From the NCBI GenBank assembly GCA_003520425.1, contig DOUU01000016.1, positions 1-11,640 of the forward strand: a stretch of DNA of 11,640 nt, read 5' to 3'. Shown piece by piece: positions 5,840 through 11,640 of this stretch. Under the pieces are notes generated by a model. It worked only from the letters and a program-made list of their open reading frames with translations, was not told the origin of the DNA and did not search any database. A program made the position numbers and the translations under genes. The stretch is from Deltaproteobacteria bacterium (GTDB lineage: Bacteria > Myxococcota_A > UBA9160). How positions within the stretch are numbered: the stretch's first letter is position 1; each line of letters begins with the position of its first letter.

Positions 5840-7776
5840 GCAGACATCTCCTTCGTCTCGCCTCCGTGCGAGGAATGGTCCTCCGCTGCGAACTCGAAGG
5901 TTCCCTTGCGGATGTTGAAGAAGGCAAGCTCGGGGAGGCTGAACAGTGCGCCGCGCGCCCCGGCCGAGAGCACCTTCCCGCCGTCAAAGGGGGAGAGTAG
6001 GAGTCCCACCGAGGCCGCCGCCACGCCGGAGGCCAGGTTGATGGCACCGTAGAGCGGGCGCAGGGCCGCGGCATCATCGGTGAAAAAGAGAAAGAACGAG
6101 TCGTCGTTCGCGTGATGGTACAAGGTCGAGGTGAGCGTATTCGCCTCGCGCAGGTAGACCCCGATCGCCTCCTCGCGCTGGTAGAGCGCATGCAGCAGGG
6201 CGCGTCGACGAGAGGGGAGCTCCTGGCGTTCAAGCACGTGCCAGCGACCCTCCACGCTCGAGGCCGAAACAAAGGGGATGAAGTTCAGGTTGAATCCCAC
6301 CCCCACGTGACCGCCCAACGCGCGATCCGCACTGCGCCCGTCGTCCTGCGTCTCCGCCAGGCTGCGATCGATGGTGCGAAAGATCTCTGTGACGCAATTT
6401 CGTGTGATGAGATCGTAGCGGAAGGCCTCGAGGAGCGCATGCTCGAGGGCGGTCTTCTCGCGTACGACGCGGCCGAGGGCATCGCGCAAAACGAGATCCG
6501 CGGCGGCAATCTGCGGAAGGTCGGTCCGGCGCGCAGGCCGAGCGGGAACGAGCCGCCCCGGGTGGAGGCGGACGTCGCGCTCTCCCCGGGCTCCCTCCTC
6601 GAGCTCGAGCCAGCGGTTGCCGGTGGATTCGAGGTCGGCAAGGCGCGCCTCCTCGAGGCCCCCCGCGCTCTCGAAGAGCGCCGCGCGTGCGGCGAGGAAG
6701 GCAGCGCGATTCTCCGAGTTGAGAAGAGGAAGGAGCGCCGCGTTGCGTACGAGGGCGGCGCGGGGGAGAAGGGGGTCCTCGTCGCTGAAGGCATCCAGCA
6801 CGAAGAGGTGCCCGCTCGAAGCCGACGCGTGGAGGGCGAAAAGCCGCGCCATTCCCACGAGCAAGGGAACCCCGAAGTCGGGTCGGCTCGACGCCACGAG
6901 CTCGCCAAGGCGCCGCTCGAGCTCCCCCGCGAGCTCCCCCAGCCGCTCCCGCTCCGCTTGGGAAAGCTCCCAATCCGGGCCTTCGCCCGTGCGCAAGCTC
7001 GCCGCTCGCAGGGGGAGCGCGCGCTCCAGCACTTCGAGCGCCTGCAGGGCGACAAGCCCGTCGCGATAGCGACGGGCGAATCCGTAGGACGCGGCCGGAA
7101 GCCTCTCTTCCGAGACGGGCACAGGAGGCCGCTCGGCGCTCTCGGGTTCCAGGGCGGCGAGCGATCTTGCAAGCTCCCCCTTGCGCGCGGGCAAAAACTC
7201 CGGGCCGCGCTCCCGTGCGATCCGCGTCCGGAGTGCATGGAGTCCCGGCCAGCCGGGTCCCGCTGCGATCGGGTCGCCGCCGTCGGGAAGGAAGAATCCG
7301 ACGGCGGGGAGCGCGAGCCCCTGCAATCCCTCGCTTTTGGCGCCGGGCCACCGCGCCTGCCGCTCAGCCAGGAGCTGCTCGAAGAGCGCCGCATCCTCGG
7401 CCGCGCTTGCCAACCGGTCGAAATGGGCCTCTTCGATCTGCCGCCGTTCCTCGAAGCCGTCGCGCAGGATCCTGTAGGTCTCGTCCGAGACCGCGACGCG
7501 AACTGCGCGGATGTTGCGGTTCTGGAGGGCGCTGTAGAGGTGCAGGAAGGCCTGGTCGCCGTCTCGGTGGAGCCGCAGTACGCCCGGCTCCTCGTGCTGG
7601 TAGTGGTAGACCTCGTCCCCGAAGCGGATGGCCACGTGGCCCCCGCTCGAGCCGCCCTCGTTGGCATCGACATAGAGATATTCGAAGGTCCGGGGGGGCC
7701 TCTCCTCGCCGACCGCCTGCGCGGCGGCCCCGAGCGCGAAGGCCATGGCAATCGCGCAGCGCTGAGAGGGCCCCAT
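5833..7776 (-). CDS. Large exported protein with permuted papain-like (DUF4105/NlpC-P60-like) motifs
   Basis: This 647-residue protein has a likely cleavable signal peptide (about residues 1-21, ending AAAQA). Near the mature N terminus is GGHVAIRFGDEVYHYQH with His47; far downstream is YDLITRNCVTEIFRTID with Cys461. A G-H-x-x-I/L-R-F strand followed later by N-C-x-x-E/F is the His-before-Cys order of circularly permuted papain-like enzymes, including DUF4105 proteins, one of which has been reported as a lipoprotein N-acyltransferase. Between the motifs lies a long, mostly helical region rich in Glu, Arg, Leu and Ala. Near the end is a hydrophobic stretch (about 580-596, LASGVAAASVGLLLSPF) and a second, weaker one (GALFSLPELAFFNIRKG), which could anchor it in a membrane. 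It follows a lipoprotein gene by 16 bases and overlaps the sirtuin start. The enzyme class is inferred; the substrate is unknown and a non-enzymatic role is possible. Confidence 0.7.
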   Translation of the reverse strand: MGPSQRCAIAMAFALGAAAQAVGEERPPRTFEYLYVDANEGGSSGGHVAIRFGDEVYHYQHEEPGVLRLHRDGDQAFLHLYSALQNRNIRAVRVAVSDETYRILRDGFEERRQIEEAHFDRLASAAEDAALFEQLLAERQARWPGAKSEGLQGLALPAVGFFLPDGGDPIAAGPGWPGLHALRTRIARERGPEFLPARKGELARSLAALEPESAERPPVPVSEERLPAASYGFARRYRDGLVALQALEVLERALPLRAASLRTGEGPDWELSQAERERLGELAGELERRLGELVASSRPDFGVPLLVGMARLFALHASASSGHLFVLDAFSDEDPLLPRAALVRNAALLPLLNSENRAAFLAARAALFESAGGLEEARLADLESTGNRWLELEEGARGERDVRLHPGRLVPARPARRTDLPQIAAADLVLRDALGRVVREKTALEHALLEAFRYDLITRNCVTEIFRTIDRSLAETQDDGRSADRALGGHVGVGFNLNFIPFVSASSVEGRWHVLERQELPSRRRALLHALYQREEAIGVYLREANTLTSTLYHHANDDSFFLFFTDDAAALRPLYGAINLASGVAAASVGLLLSPFDGGKVLSAGARGALFSLPELAFFNIRKGTFEFAAEDHSSHGGETKEMSAW

Positions 7777-7792
7777 GGTCTCGGCCCCTTCG

Positions 7793-8209
7793 CTAGGGCG
7801 TGCCGTCGTAGCCCTTCTGGATCAGCTCGGCGCGCGAGAGGTCGTCGCGCGCCAGGTTCGACTTCCACGCCGCGAGTTCGATCGGTTTGAGACCGCCCTT
7901 GCGAAGCCCCTGGCCGATCGCGACGTAGGTACCCTGATTCAGCTCCCAGTCCGTGATGCCGTGCTGTGCCGCGACGCTTCCGATCTTGCGCTCGAAGGCA
8001 TCGAACTGGCCGCCGGACCGGACGTACGCGGCCGTGTAGTCGCGCACGTCCTCCTGGTACGCCGCTTGACTATCCCCCGAAGAGTCGCTCGAGCTCTTGA
8101 AGGGGCTCGATACCGACTTTGAGATGCTCTCAGAGCTATCCGAGAAGGAGCAGGCCGAAACTGAGACGACGGAGACGGCAAGAGCGAGCACGAGCGGACG
8201 AGTCAGCAT
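7793..8209 (-). CDS. Small lipoprotein with Ser-rich tether
   Basis: This 138-residue protein has a classic lipoprotein signal: basic start, hydrophobic core (residues 5-17) and lipobox V17-S18-A19-C20. The next 27 residues hold 15 Ser, with scattered Asp, Glu and Lys, which looks like a flexible tether. The rest (about 48-138) is a compact domain with DVRDYTAAYVRSGG and HGITDWELNQGTYVAIGQGL, probably helical. I think a similar layout occurs in putative lipoproteins of other proteobacteria, but I cannot name a function. The start ATG 8209 has GGGAGG just upstream on its strand. It lies 26 bases after the dioxygenase stop and 16 bases before the papain-like gene, so it is probably co-transcribed with both. 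Its place directly before a possible lipoprotein-modifying enzyme may or may not be meaningful. Confidence 0.82.
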   Translation of the reverse strand: MLTRPLVLALAVSVVSVSACSFSDSSESISKSVSSPFKSSSDSSGDSQAAYQEDVRDYTAAYVRSGGQFDAFERKIGSVAAQHGITDWELNQGTYVAIGQGLRKGGLKPIELAAWKSNLARDDLSRAELIQKGYDGTP

Positions 8210-8235
8210 AGGGCCTCCCTTGGTTCTGGGCGATT

Positions 8236-9093
8236 TTACCCGCTTTCGGGCTCGGGCCAGACGTGGCGTCCGACGTAATGGGGGTCGACGGGACGGGCGG
8301 GCCGGGGCGGGAATGCGCCTTGGGAGCGCGGCCAGGCGATCGGCGTCGCATCGCTCGCGATCGGCGCGCCGACGGGGATCTGTCCGCGGTCCACCGAGGG
8401 GTGAGGGCCGGCGTGGGCGCGCGTCGAGCCGTCCCGGAAAAAGATCATCGTGTGCACGCGACGGATGCGATCTGAACGGTTCGCCTTCGCAAGGTGTACG
8501 GTGAGACCGTGATGAAAGGCCACGCTCCCACGGCGCGTGGGCACGAAGACCGGCTGCATCCCCTGAAGGGCTGGGTCGTTCAGGATGTCGTAAGGCTCAC
8601 CGAGGAAGATGTTCACGAACTTGCGCAGGCCCACCTGGTGTGATCCCGGCACGTAGCCCATGCAGCCCAGCTCCTCGTCTACGTCGACGAGGGGCACCCA
8701 TGCCGTCACCGTGTCTGTTTCGTTCATGGGCCAGTAGGGCTGATCCTGATGGGCGTCAGTCTCACGCCCCCCCGCCTCCTTGTAGAGCGCCTGGTCGTGC
8801 CAAAGCCGAACCGCCGGCACGCCGAGCAGGAAGGCTGCGGTCTCGGCAACGTCCGGATGGAAGGTGAGGGGCCGGATCTCGGGCGTATCCTCCCAGAGAT
8901 TGACGCACTGCAGAAAGGACTGCTCGTAGCGGCTGCGCGCGCTGCGCGGCCGGAGCGTCCGGGTCCGCCGGGCCACCGCGGCATCGATCGCCGGGGTCAC
9001 GCGGTCGAGCAGGGCGCCCTCCAGCAGGTCTGGTACGACCACGAAGCCGTCTCGGCGGAAGCGCCCCTTGAGGTCCGCGGACAGGGAAGCCAT
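8236..9093 (-). CDS. Phytanoyl-CoA dioxygenase (PhyH) family oxygenase
   Basis: This 285-residue cytoplasmic protein is a non-haem Fe(II)/2-oxoglutarate-dependent oxygenase of the PhyH family. The iron ligands are visible: H115-Q-D117 in DAHQDQPYWP and the distal His200 in HHGLTVHLAKANRSDRIRR, with Arg211 or Arg212 as probable 2-oxoglutarate contact. The N terminus (FRRDGFVVVPDLL) and the middle GCMGYVPGSHQVGLRKF segment are typical of the family, as is the length. The substrate is unknown; bacterial members hydroxylate acyl chains, ectoine, halogenation substrates and natural products. ATG 9093 has a textbook AGGAGG seven bases upstream. It is the first gene of a probable four-gene operon and is transcribed divergently from a Crp/Fnr-type regulator. 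It needs molecular oxygen, which contrasts with the oxidoreductase at the right edge. Confidence 0.9.
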   Translation of the reverse strand: MASLSADLKGRFRRDGFVVVPDLLEGALLDRVTPAIDAAVARRTRTLRPRSARSRYEQSFLQCVNLWEDTPEIRPLTFHPDVAETAAFLLGVPAVRLWHDQALYKEAGGRETDAHQDQPYWPMNETDTVTAWVPLVDVDEELGCMGYVPGSHQVGLRKFVNIFLGEPYDILNDPALQGMQPVFVPTRRGSVAFHHGLTVHLAKANRSDRIRRVHTMIFFRDGSTRAHAGPHPSVDRGQIPVGAPIASDATPIAWPRSQGAFPPRPARPVDPHYVGRHVWPEPESG

Positions 9094-9180
9094 GGGGCTA
9101 CCTCCTACTGCTTTGGTCCACGCGCTGTCAACCGCTGCTGCCGAATCGAGCGCCCGGCTCTACTCTTAGGAGGAAGATCT
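9094..9180. promoter_or_regulatory. Divergent intergenic region between oxygenase operon and Crp-type regulator
   Basis: These 87 bases must hold the start signals of both directions. Both Shine-Dalgarno sites are clear. On the - strand a perfect TTGACA lies at 9131-9126, but no good -10 box follows at 16-18 bases, and the predicted start would fall within the ribosome binding site, so the promoter call is weak. A rough dyad (GGT..AC and GT..ACC, 9115-9133, five of nine pairs) overlaps it. I see no consensus CRP (TGTGA-N6-TCACA) or FNR (TTGAT-N4-ATCAA) site. Confidence 0.4.
9168..9173 (+). promoter_or_regulatory. Ribosome binding site selecting a TTG start for the Crp-type regulator
   Basis: AGGAGG is followed after seven bases by TTG 9181. 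The first in-frame ATG (9199) is 25 bases away, too far for this site. The TTG is therefore the better start. Confidence 0.7.
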
Positions 9181-9891
9181 TTGGCTGAGGCCCGCCTGAT
9201 GGACGACTACTGGCATCTGCGGAATGTCGATTGGCTCGACTCGCTTTCGCCCGACGAAAGCGAGCTCTTGAAGCGGGAATCGACCAGCCGCTGCTACGCG
9301 CCCGGGGAGATGATCTTCGCACCGACCTCCCACCCGAGCTCCGTCTACCTCGTCGAGCAGGGCCTCGTGCGGATCTACCGGCTCTCGGAGACCGGGGCCG
9401 AGGTGACCTTCGGATATGTCTCGCCGGGGGAGGTCTTCGGCGAACTCGCGCTCTTTGGCGTGACGTCGCGCGAGAGCTTCGCCGAGTCCGTGATTCGTTC
9501 CACCGTGCGCAAGTTTCCTCGCGCCGTCTTGATGCGGCTGCTCGAGATGCGCCCGGCGATGGTGATCGCCGTGACGAAACAAATGGGCGAACGGATGCGC
9601 CGCATCGAGAGCCGCGTTGAAGCGCTCGTGTTTCGCGATGTGCGGAGCCGTGTGGCGCGCATTCTGCTCGAGCTCGCCGAGGATTTCGGCCGCCCCCAGG
9701 GCGAGGGCATCGTGATCGACCTTCCCTTGACGCAGGGAGAACTCGCGACGCTCGTGGGATCGGTGCGGCAGACCGTGAACGACGCGCTCCGTCAGTTCGA
9801 GCAGGCGGGCTGGATCCGCCAGTCCGGCCGACAGATTGAGATCGTGAAGCGAGATGAGCTTCAGCAGCTCACCCAGCGCGCCCCCGCCTAG
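9181..9891 (+). CDS. Crp/Fnr-family transcriptional regulator
   Basis: This 236-residue protein has an N-terminal cyclic-nucleotide-binding-type beta-roll (about residues 20-125; VYLVEQGLVRIYRL at 55-68, PGEVFGELALFG at 82-93), a long dimer helix (about 125-160) and a C-terminal winged helix (LTQGELATLVGSVRQTVNDA, residues 183-202, then GWIRQSGRQIEI). The helix-turn-helix is of the HTH_Crp type that binds palindromic DNA. The only Cys is Cys38, so it cannot carry an FNR-type iron-sulfur cluster. After GELALFG the cAMP-contacting Arg-Ser/Thr-Ala of CRP is not seen; the segment reads VTSRESFAES. The ligand is thus unknown, and cAMP is unlikely. TTG 9181 is chosen from the Shine-Dalgarno spacing; ATG 9199 is the alternative. 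It is divergent from the dioxygenase operon, so regulation of that operon and of itself is a fair inference. Confidence 0.92.
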   Translation: MAEARLMDDYWHLRNVDWLDSLSPDESELLKRESTSRCYAPGEMIFAPTSHPSSVYLVEQGLVRIYRLSETGAEVTFGYVSPGEVFGELALFGVTSRESFAESVIRSTVRKFPRAVLMRLLEMRPAMVIAVTKQMGERMRRIESRVEALVFRDVRSRVARILLELAEDFGRPQGEGIVIDLPLTQGELATLVGSVRQTVNDALRQFEQAGWIRQSGRQIEIVKRDELQQLTQRAPA

Positions 9892-9943
9892 AAGCATTGC
9901 CCCTCAGGAGCACCCCGCGGCATCGAATCGTCGCGAGCCGGCC

Positions 9944-10942
9944 CTAGCCCTTCGTGTAGGAGCGCAGCGTCCGTAGGTACTGCGCGCGCTCAAAGGCCTC
10001 GGGGTTGGGCGAGGCGCGCTGGCTCGCGCTGCCTTTGAGCTGTGTGACCGACTGGTACTCGTGCTCTTCCAGCCAGCGCATCATTGCCTGCTCTATTTCC
10101 CGAAACACCCCGGGTCCGCGCCTGAGCAGCGCAGACGCCATCATCGCCGCGTCTGCGCCGGCCAGCAGCACCTTGAGTGCGCCTTGCGCGCTATGGATGC
10201 CAGAGCTCGCGGCGAGGGACGCCTTCACGCGGCCGTGAAGAAGTGCGATCCAGCGCAGGGGAAGCCGCAGCTCTTCGGGCGTGCTCAGCGTGAGCGTCGG
10301 CACGATCTCGAGCGTCTCGAGGTCAAAATCGGGCTGATAGAAGCGATTGAACAGCACGAGCCCATCGGCACCGACCTTCACCGCGCAGGCCGCGAAATCG
10401 GCCAGGGCGGTGAAAAAAGGCGAAAGCTTGACGCTGAGGGGGATGGTGACCTCGGCCCGCACGGCAGCGATCAGCTCGAGGGAGCGCTGCTCGAGCTCTG
10501 CGGCGTTTCGCGAGGGGTCGGCCGCGACGCGATAGAGGTTGAGCTCCAGTGCATCGGCACCCGCGGTCTCGATCGCCCGGGCGATCGACGTCCAGCCGCC
10601 CCGCGTGGTGCCGTTGAGACTCGCGATCACGGGGATCGCAAGGGCGTCCTTTGCCGCCGCCACGAGCTCAAGCAGCTTGTCCAGCGCGCTCTCGTAGTGC
10701 CCGGGCTCCGGCAGGTAGGTCCGGGCCTCGGCGAAGCTCTCGCTGCCCTCCTCGAGCGCGCCGTGGAGCACGAGCGCATCGTGCACGAGCTCTTCCTCGA
10801 ACAGGGACGGCAGGACGACGGCGGAGGCGCCGGCGTCCTCGAGCTGGCGCAAGCCATCGAGCGTCCCCGTGAGCGGCGAGGAGGACGCGACGAGCGGAGT
10901 TCGCAGCGCAAATCCGAGGTAGCGCGAACCAAGGTCGGGCAC
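9944..10942 (-). CDS. Dihydroorotate dehydrogenase-like flavoprotein
   Basis: This 332-residue protein has the TIM-barrel layout of dihydroorotate dehydrogenases: LGFALRTPLVASSSPLTG at the first strand, VIASLNGTT (105-113), IPLSVKLSPF with the FMN-contacting Lys, DGLVLFNRFYQPDFD, and a C-terminal phosphate-binding region (ASSGIHSAQGALKVLLAGAD). Where true class 1 enzymes have N-x-S-C-P-N with the catalytic Cys/Ser, this protein has N135-LYRVAAD. It belongs to a dihydroorotate dehydrogenase-like group that I know mainly from its place next to pyruvate:ferredoxin oxidoreductase genes, as here. It probably binds FMN, but pyrimidine synthesis is unlikely and the reaction is unknown. The start is GTG 10942, with GGAGG eight bases upstream inside the end of the oxidoreductase gene. 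Only three bases separate the two genes, so they form an operon. Confidence 0.9.
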   Translation of the reverse strand: MPDLGSRYLGFALRTPLVASSSPLTGTLDGLRQLEDAGASAVVLPSLFEEELVHDALVLHGALEEGSESFAEARTYLPEPGHYESALDKLLELVAAAKDALAIPVIASLNGTTRGGWTSIARAIETAGADALELNLYRVAADPSRNAAELEQRSLELIAAVRAEVTIPLSVKLSPFFTALADFAACAVKVGADGLVLFNRFYQPDFDLETLEIVPTLTLSTPEELRLPLRWIALLHGRVKASLAASSGIHSAQGALKVLLAGADAAMMASALLRRGPGVFREIEQAMMRWLEEHEYQSVTQLKGSASQRASPNPEAFERAQYLRTLRSYTKG

Positions 10943-10945
10943 GCC

Positions 10946-11640
10946 CTAGTCCTCCGGCAGGGGATCTCGCGCCGGCTCGGGCTCGCTGCCCGCGGGCAGC
11001 GGCTCGGCCGACGGTACACTGCGCTCGATCCCGGCGAGTGCGCTGTAGTGGCGCCAGCGTTCGTTGACGTCGGCCTGGGCGAGCGCCGCGAGCCGCGCCG
11101 CGCGGGCGGGATCGCTGCGCTCGAGCATGGCAAACCGGGCTTCGCTCGCGAAGAAATCACGCAGCGGGATCGACGCCTCCCGCGAATCGAGCTGGAACGG
11201 GCGCTGGTGGGGATCGGTGCCGGGGTGGTAGCGCCAGAGCGGCCAGAATCCGCTTCGCACCGCGTCCCGCTGATGGGCCATGGACTGCGACATATCGATT
11301 CCGTGGGCGATGCAGGTGCTGTAGGCGATCACAAGGGACGGCCCCGCCCAGGCGTCTGCCTCAAGCAGTGCCTTCAGCGCATGTGCGTCGTTCGCGCCAA
11401 GGGCGACCTGTGCGACGTACACGTGGCCGTAGCCGCTGGCGAGGAGTCCCAGGTCCTTTCGCCCCACCGACTTGCCGCTGGCCGCAAACTTCGCCACTGC
11501 AGCCCGCGGCGTTGCCTTGGAGGCCTGGCCGCCGGTATTCGAGTAGACCTGGGTGTCGAGCACGAGAACGTTCACGTCGCGTCCCGACGCAAGCACGTGG
11601 TCGAGGCCCGCCGAGTCGATGTCGTAGGCCCAGCCGTCGC
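10946..11640 (-). CDS. nifJ: Pyruvate:ferredoxin (flavodoxin) oxidoreductase, C-terminal part (5' end outside window)
   Basis: The last 231 residues are present; the frame is open to the window edge. The segment begins GDGWAYDIDSAGLDHVLASG and continues with VLVLDTQVYSNTGGQASKAT. This is the thiamine diphosphate-binding domain VI of pyruvate:ferredoxin oxidoreductase, with the GDG...NTGGQ metal/diphosphate motif. Further on, IAYSTCIAHGIDM holds the Cys that binds the proximal [4Fe-4S] cluster, and SGFWPLWRYHP is also family-typical. The enzyme oxidises pyruvate and CoA to acetyl-CoA and CO2, reducing ferredoxin or flavodoxin, or runs in reverse for carbon fixation. The last 25 or so residues are rich in Pro, Glu and Ser and are probably a flexible tail. 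It is upstream of, and probably co-transcribed with, the dihydroorotate dehydrogenase-like gene. Catabolic or anabolic direction cannot be told from this fragment. Confidence 0.94.
   Translation of the reverse strand, partial: DGWAYDIDSAGLDHVLASGRDVNVLVLDTQVYSNTGGQASKATPRAAVAKFAASGKSVGRKDLGLLASGYGHVYVAQVALGANDAHALKALLEADAWAGPSLVIAYSTCIAHGIDMSQSMAHQRDAVRSGFWPLWRYHPGTDPHQRPFQLDSREASIPLRDFFASEARFAMLERSDPARAARLAALAQADVNERWRHYSALAGIERSVPSAEPLPAGSEPEPARDPLPED

Noticed and set aside
6112..7890. A 592-codon open frame on the + strand opposite the papain-like gene
   Set aside because: It lies antisense to a gene with signal peptide, recognisable motifs and good ribosome binding site. Its protein is Arg/Glu/Gly-rich with no domain. 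Long antisense frames are common in high-G+C DNA.
9126..9131. TTGACA on the - strand as the -35 box of the dioxygenase promoter
   Set aside because: No acceptable -10 follows at the right spacing and the start would cut into the ribosome binding site; kept only as a remark in the regulatory region.
8749..9180. Upstream extension of the Crp-type regulator frame
   Set aside because: It is antisense to the dioxygenase; the strong AGGAGG at 9168 marks the start at TTG 9181.
9892..9943. Bidirectional terminator between the convergent regulator and flavoprotein genes
   Set aside because: I could not find a stable stem with a T run on either strand in these 52 bases.

Overview
The window looks like chromosomal DNA of a high-G+C (about two thirds or more, by eye) Gram-negative bacterium. 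The Gram-negative call rests on an Mla/MCE-type lipid transport cassette and two lipoproteins with lipobox Cys residues. A myxobacterial, desulfobacterial or other proteobacterial-like lineage would fit the gene set, but nothing here fixes the taxon. Genes are tightly packed: the longest stretch without a gene is 170 bases (233-402). I see no rRNA, tRNA, CRISPR array, insertion sequence or phage gene.

Left block, + strand (2-3936). The tail of an RND/MMPL-type membrane transporter is followed, after a 170-base gap, by a four-gene operon: a permease with an N-terminal STAS domain (MlaE-like), its ATPase (MlaF-like), a membrane-anchored MCE protein (MlaD-like) and an auxiliary lipoprotein of the PqiC/ABC_trans_aux type. 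The last three junctions are 4-base overlaps or close to it. Together they should form an inner-membrane ABC complex moving lipids across the periplasm. The MlaB function appears fused to the permease, and a lipoprotein stands where a soluble MlaC carrier might be expected. A metallo-beta-lactamase-fold hydrolase with a changed metal motif follows (4032-5018).

Middle block, - strand (9093 down to 5015). Read in transcription order it holds a phytanoyl-CoA dioxygenase-family oxygenase, a small Ser-rich lipoprotein, a large exported protein with His and Cys motifs of a permuted papain (DUF4105/NlpC-P60-like) fold, and a sirtuin. Spacings of 26, 16 and -7 bases suggest one operon. Its last stop codon overlaps that of the hydrolase in the shared palindrome CTAG. 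A Crp/Fnr-family regulator is transcribed divergently from the head of this operon across 87 bases, so it is the natural candidate regulator.

Right block, - strand (11640 down to 9944). The C-terminal part of pyruvate:ferredoxin (flavodoxin) oxidoreductase runs in from the window edge. It is followed three bases later by a dihydroorotate dehydrogenase-like flavoprotein that lacks the usual catalytic motif. This pairing suggests ferredoxin-linked, low-potential metabolism, while the oxygenase in the middle block implies that oxygen is met at least sometimes.

No clearly new system stands out. The most interesting leads are the dioxygenase-lipoprotein-papain-like-sirtuin operon, the HxNxDH hydrolase and the STAS-fused permease with an altered phospho-site.
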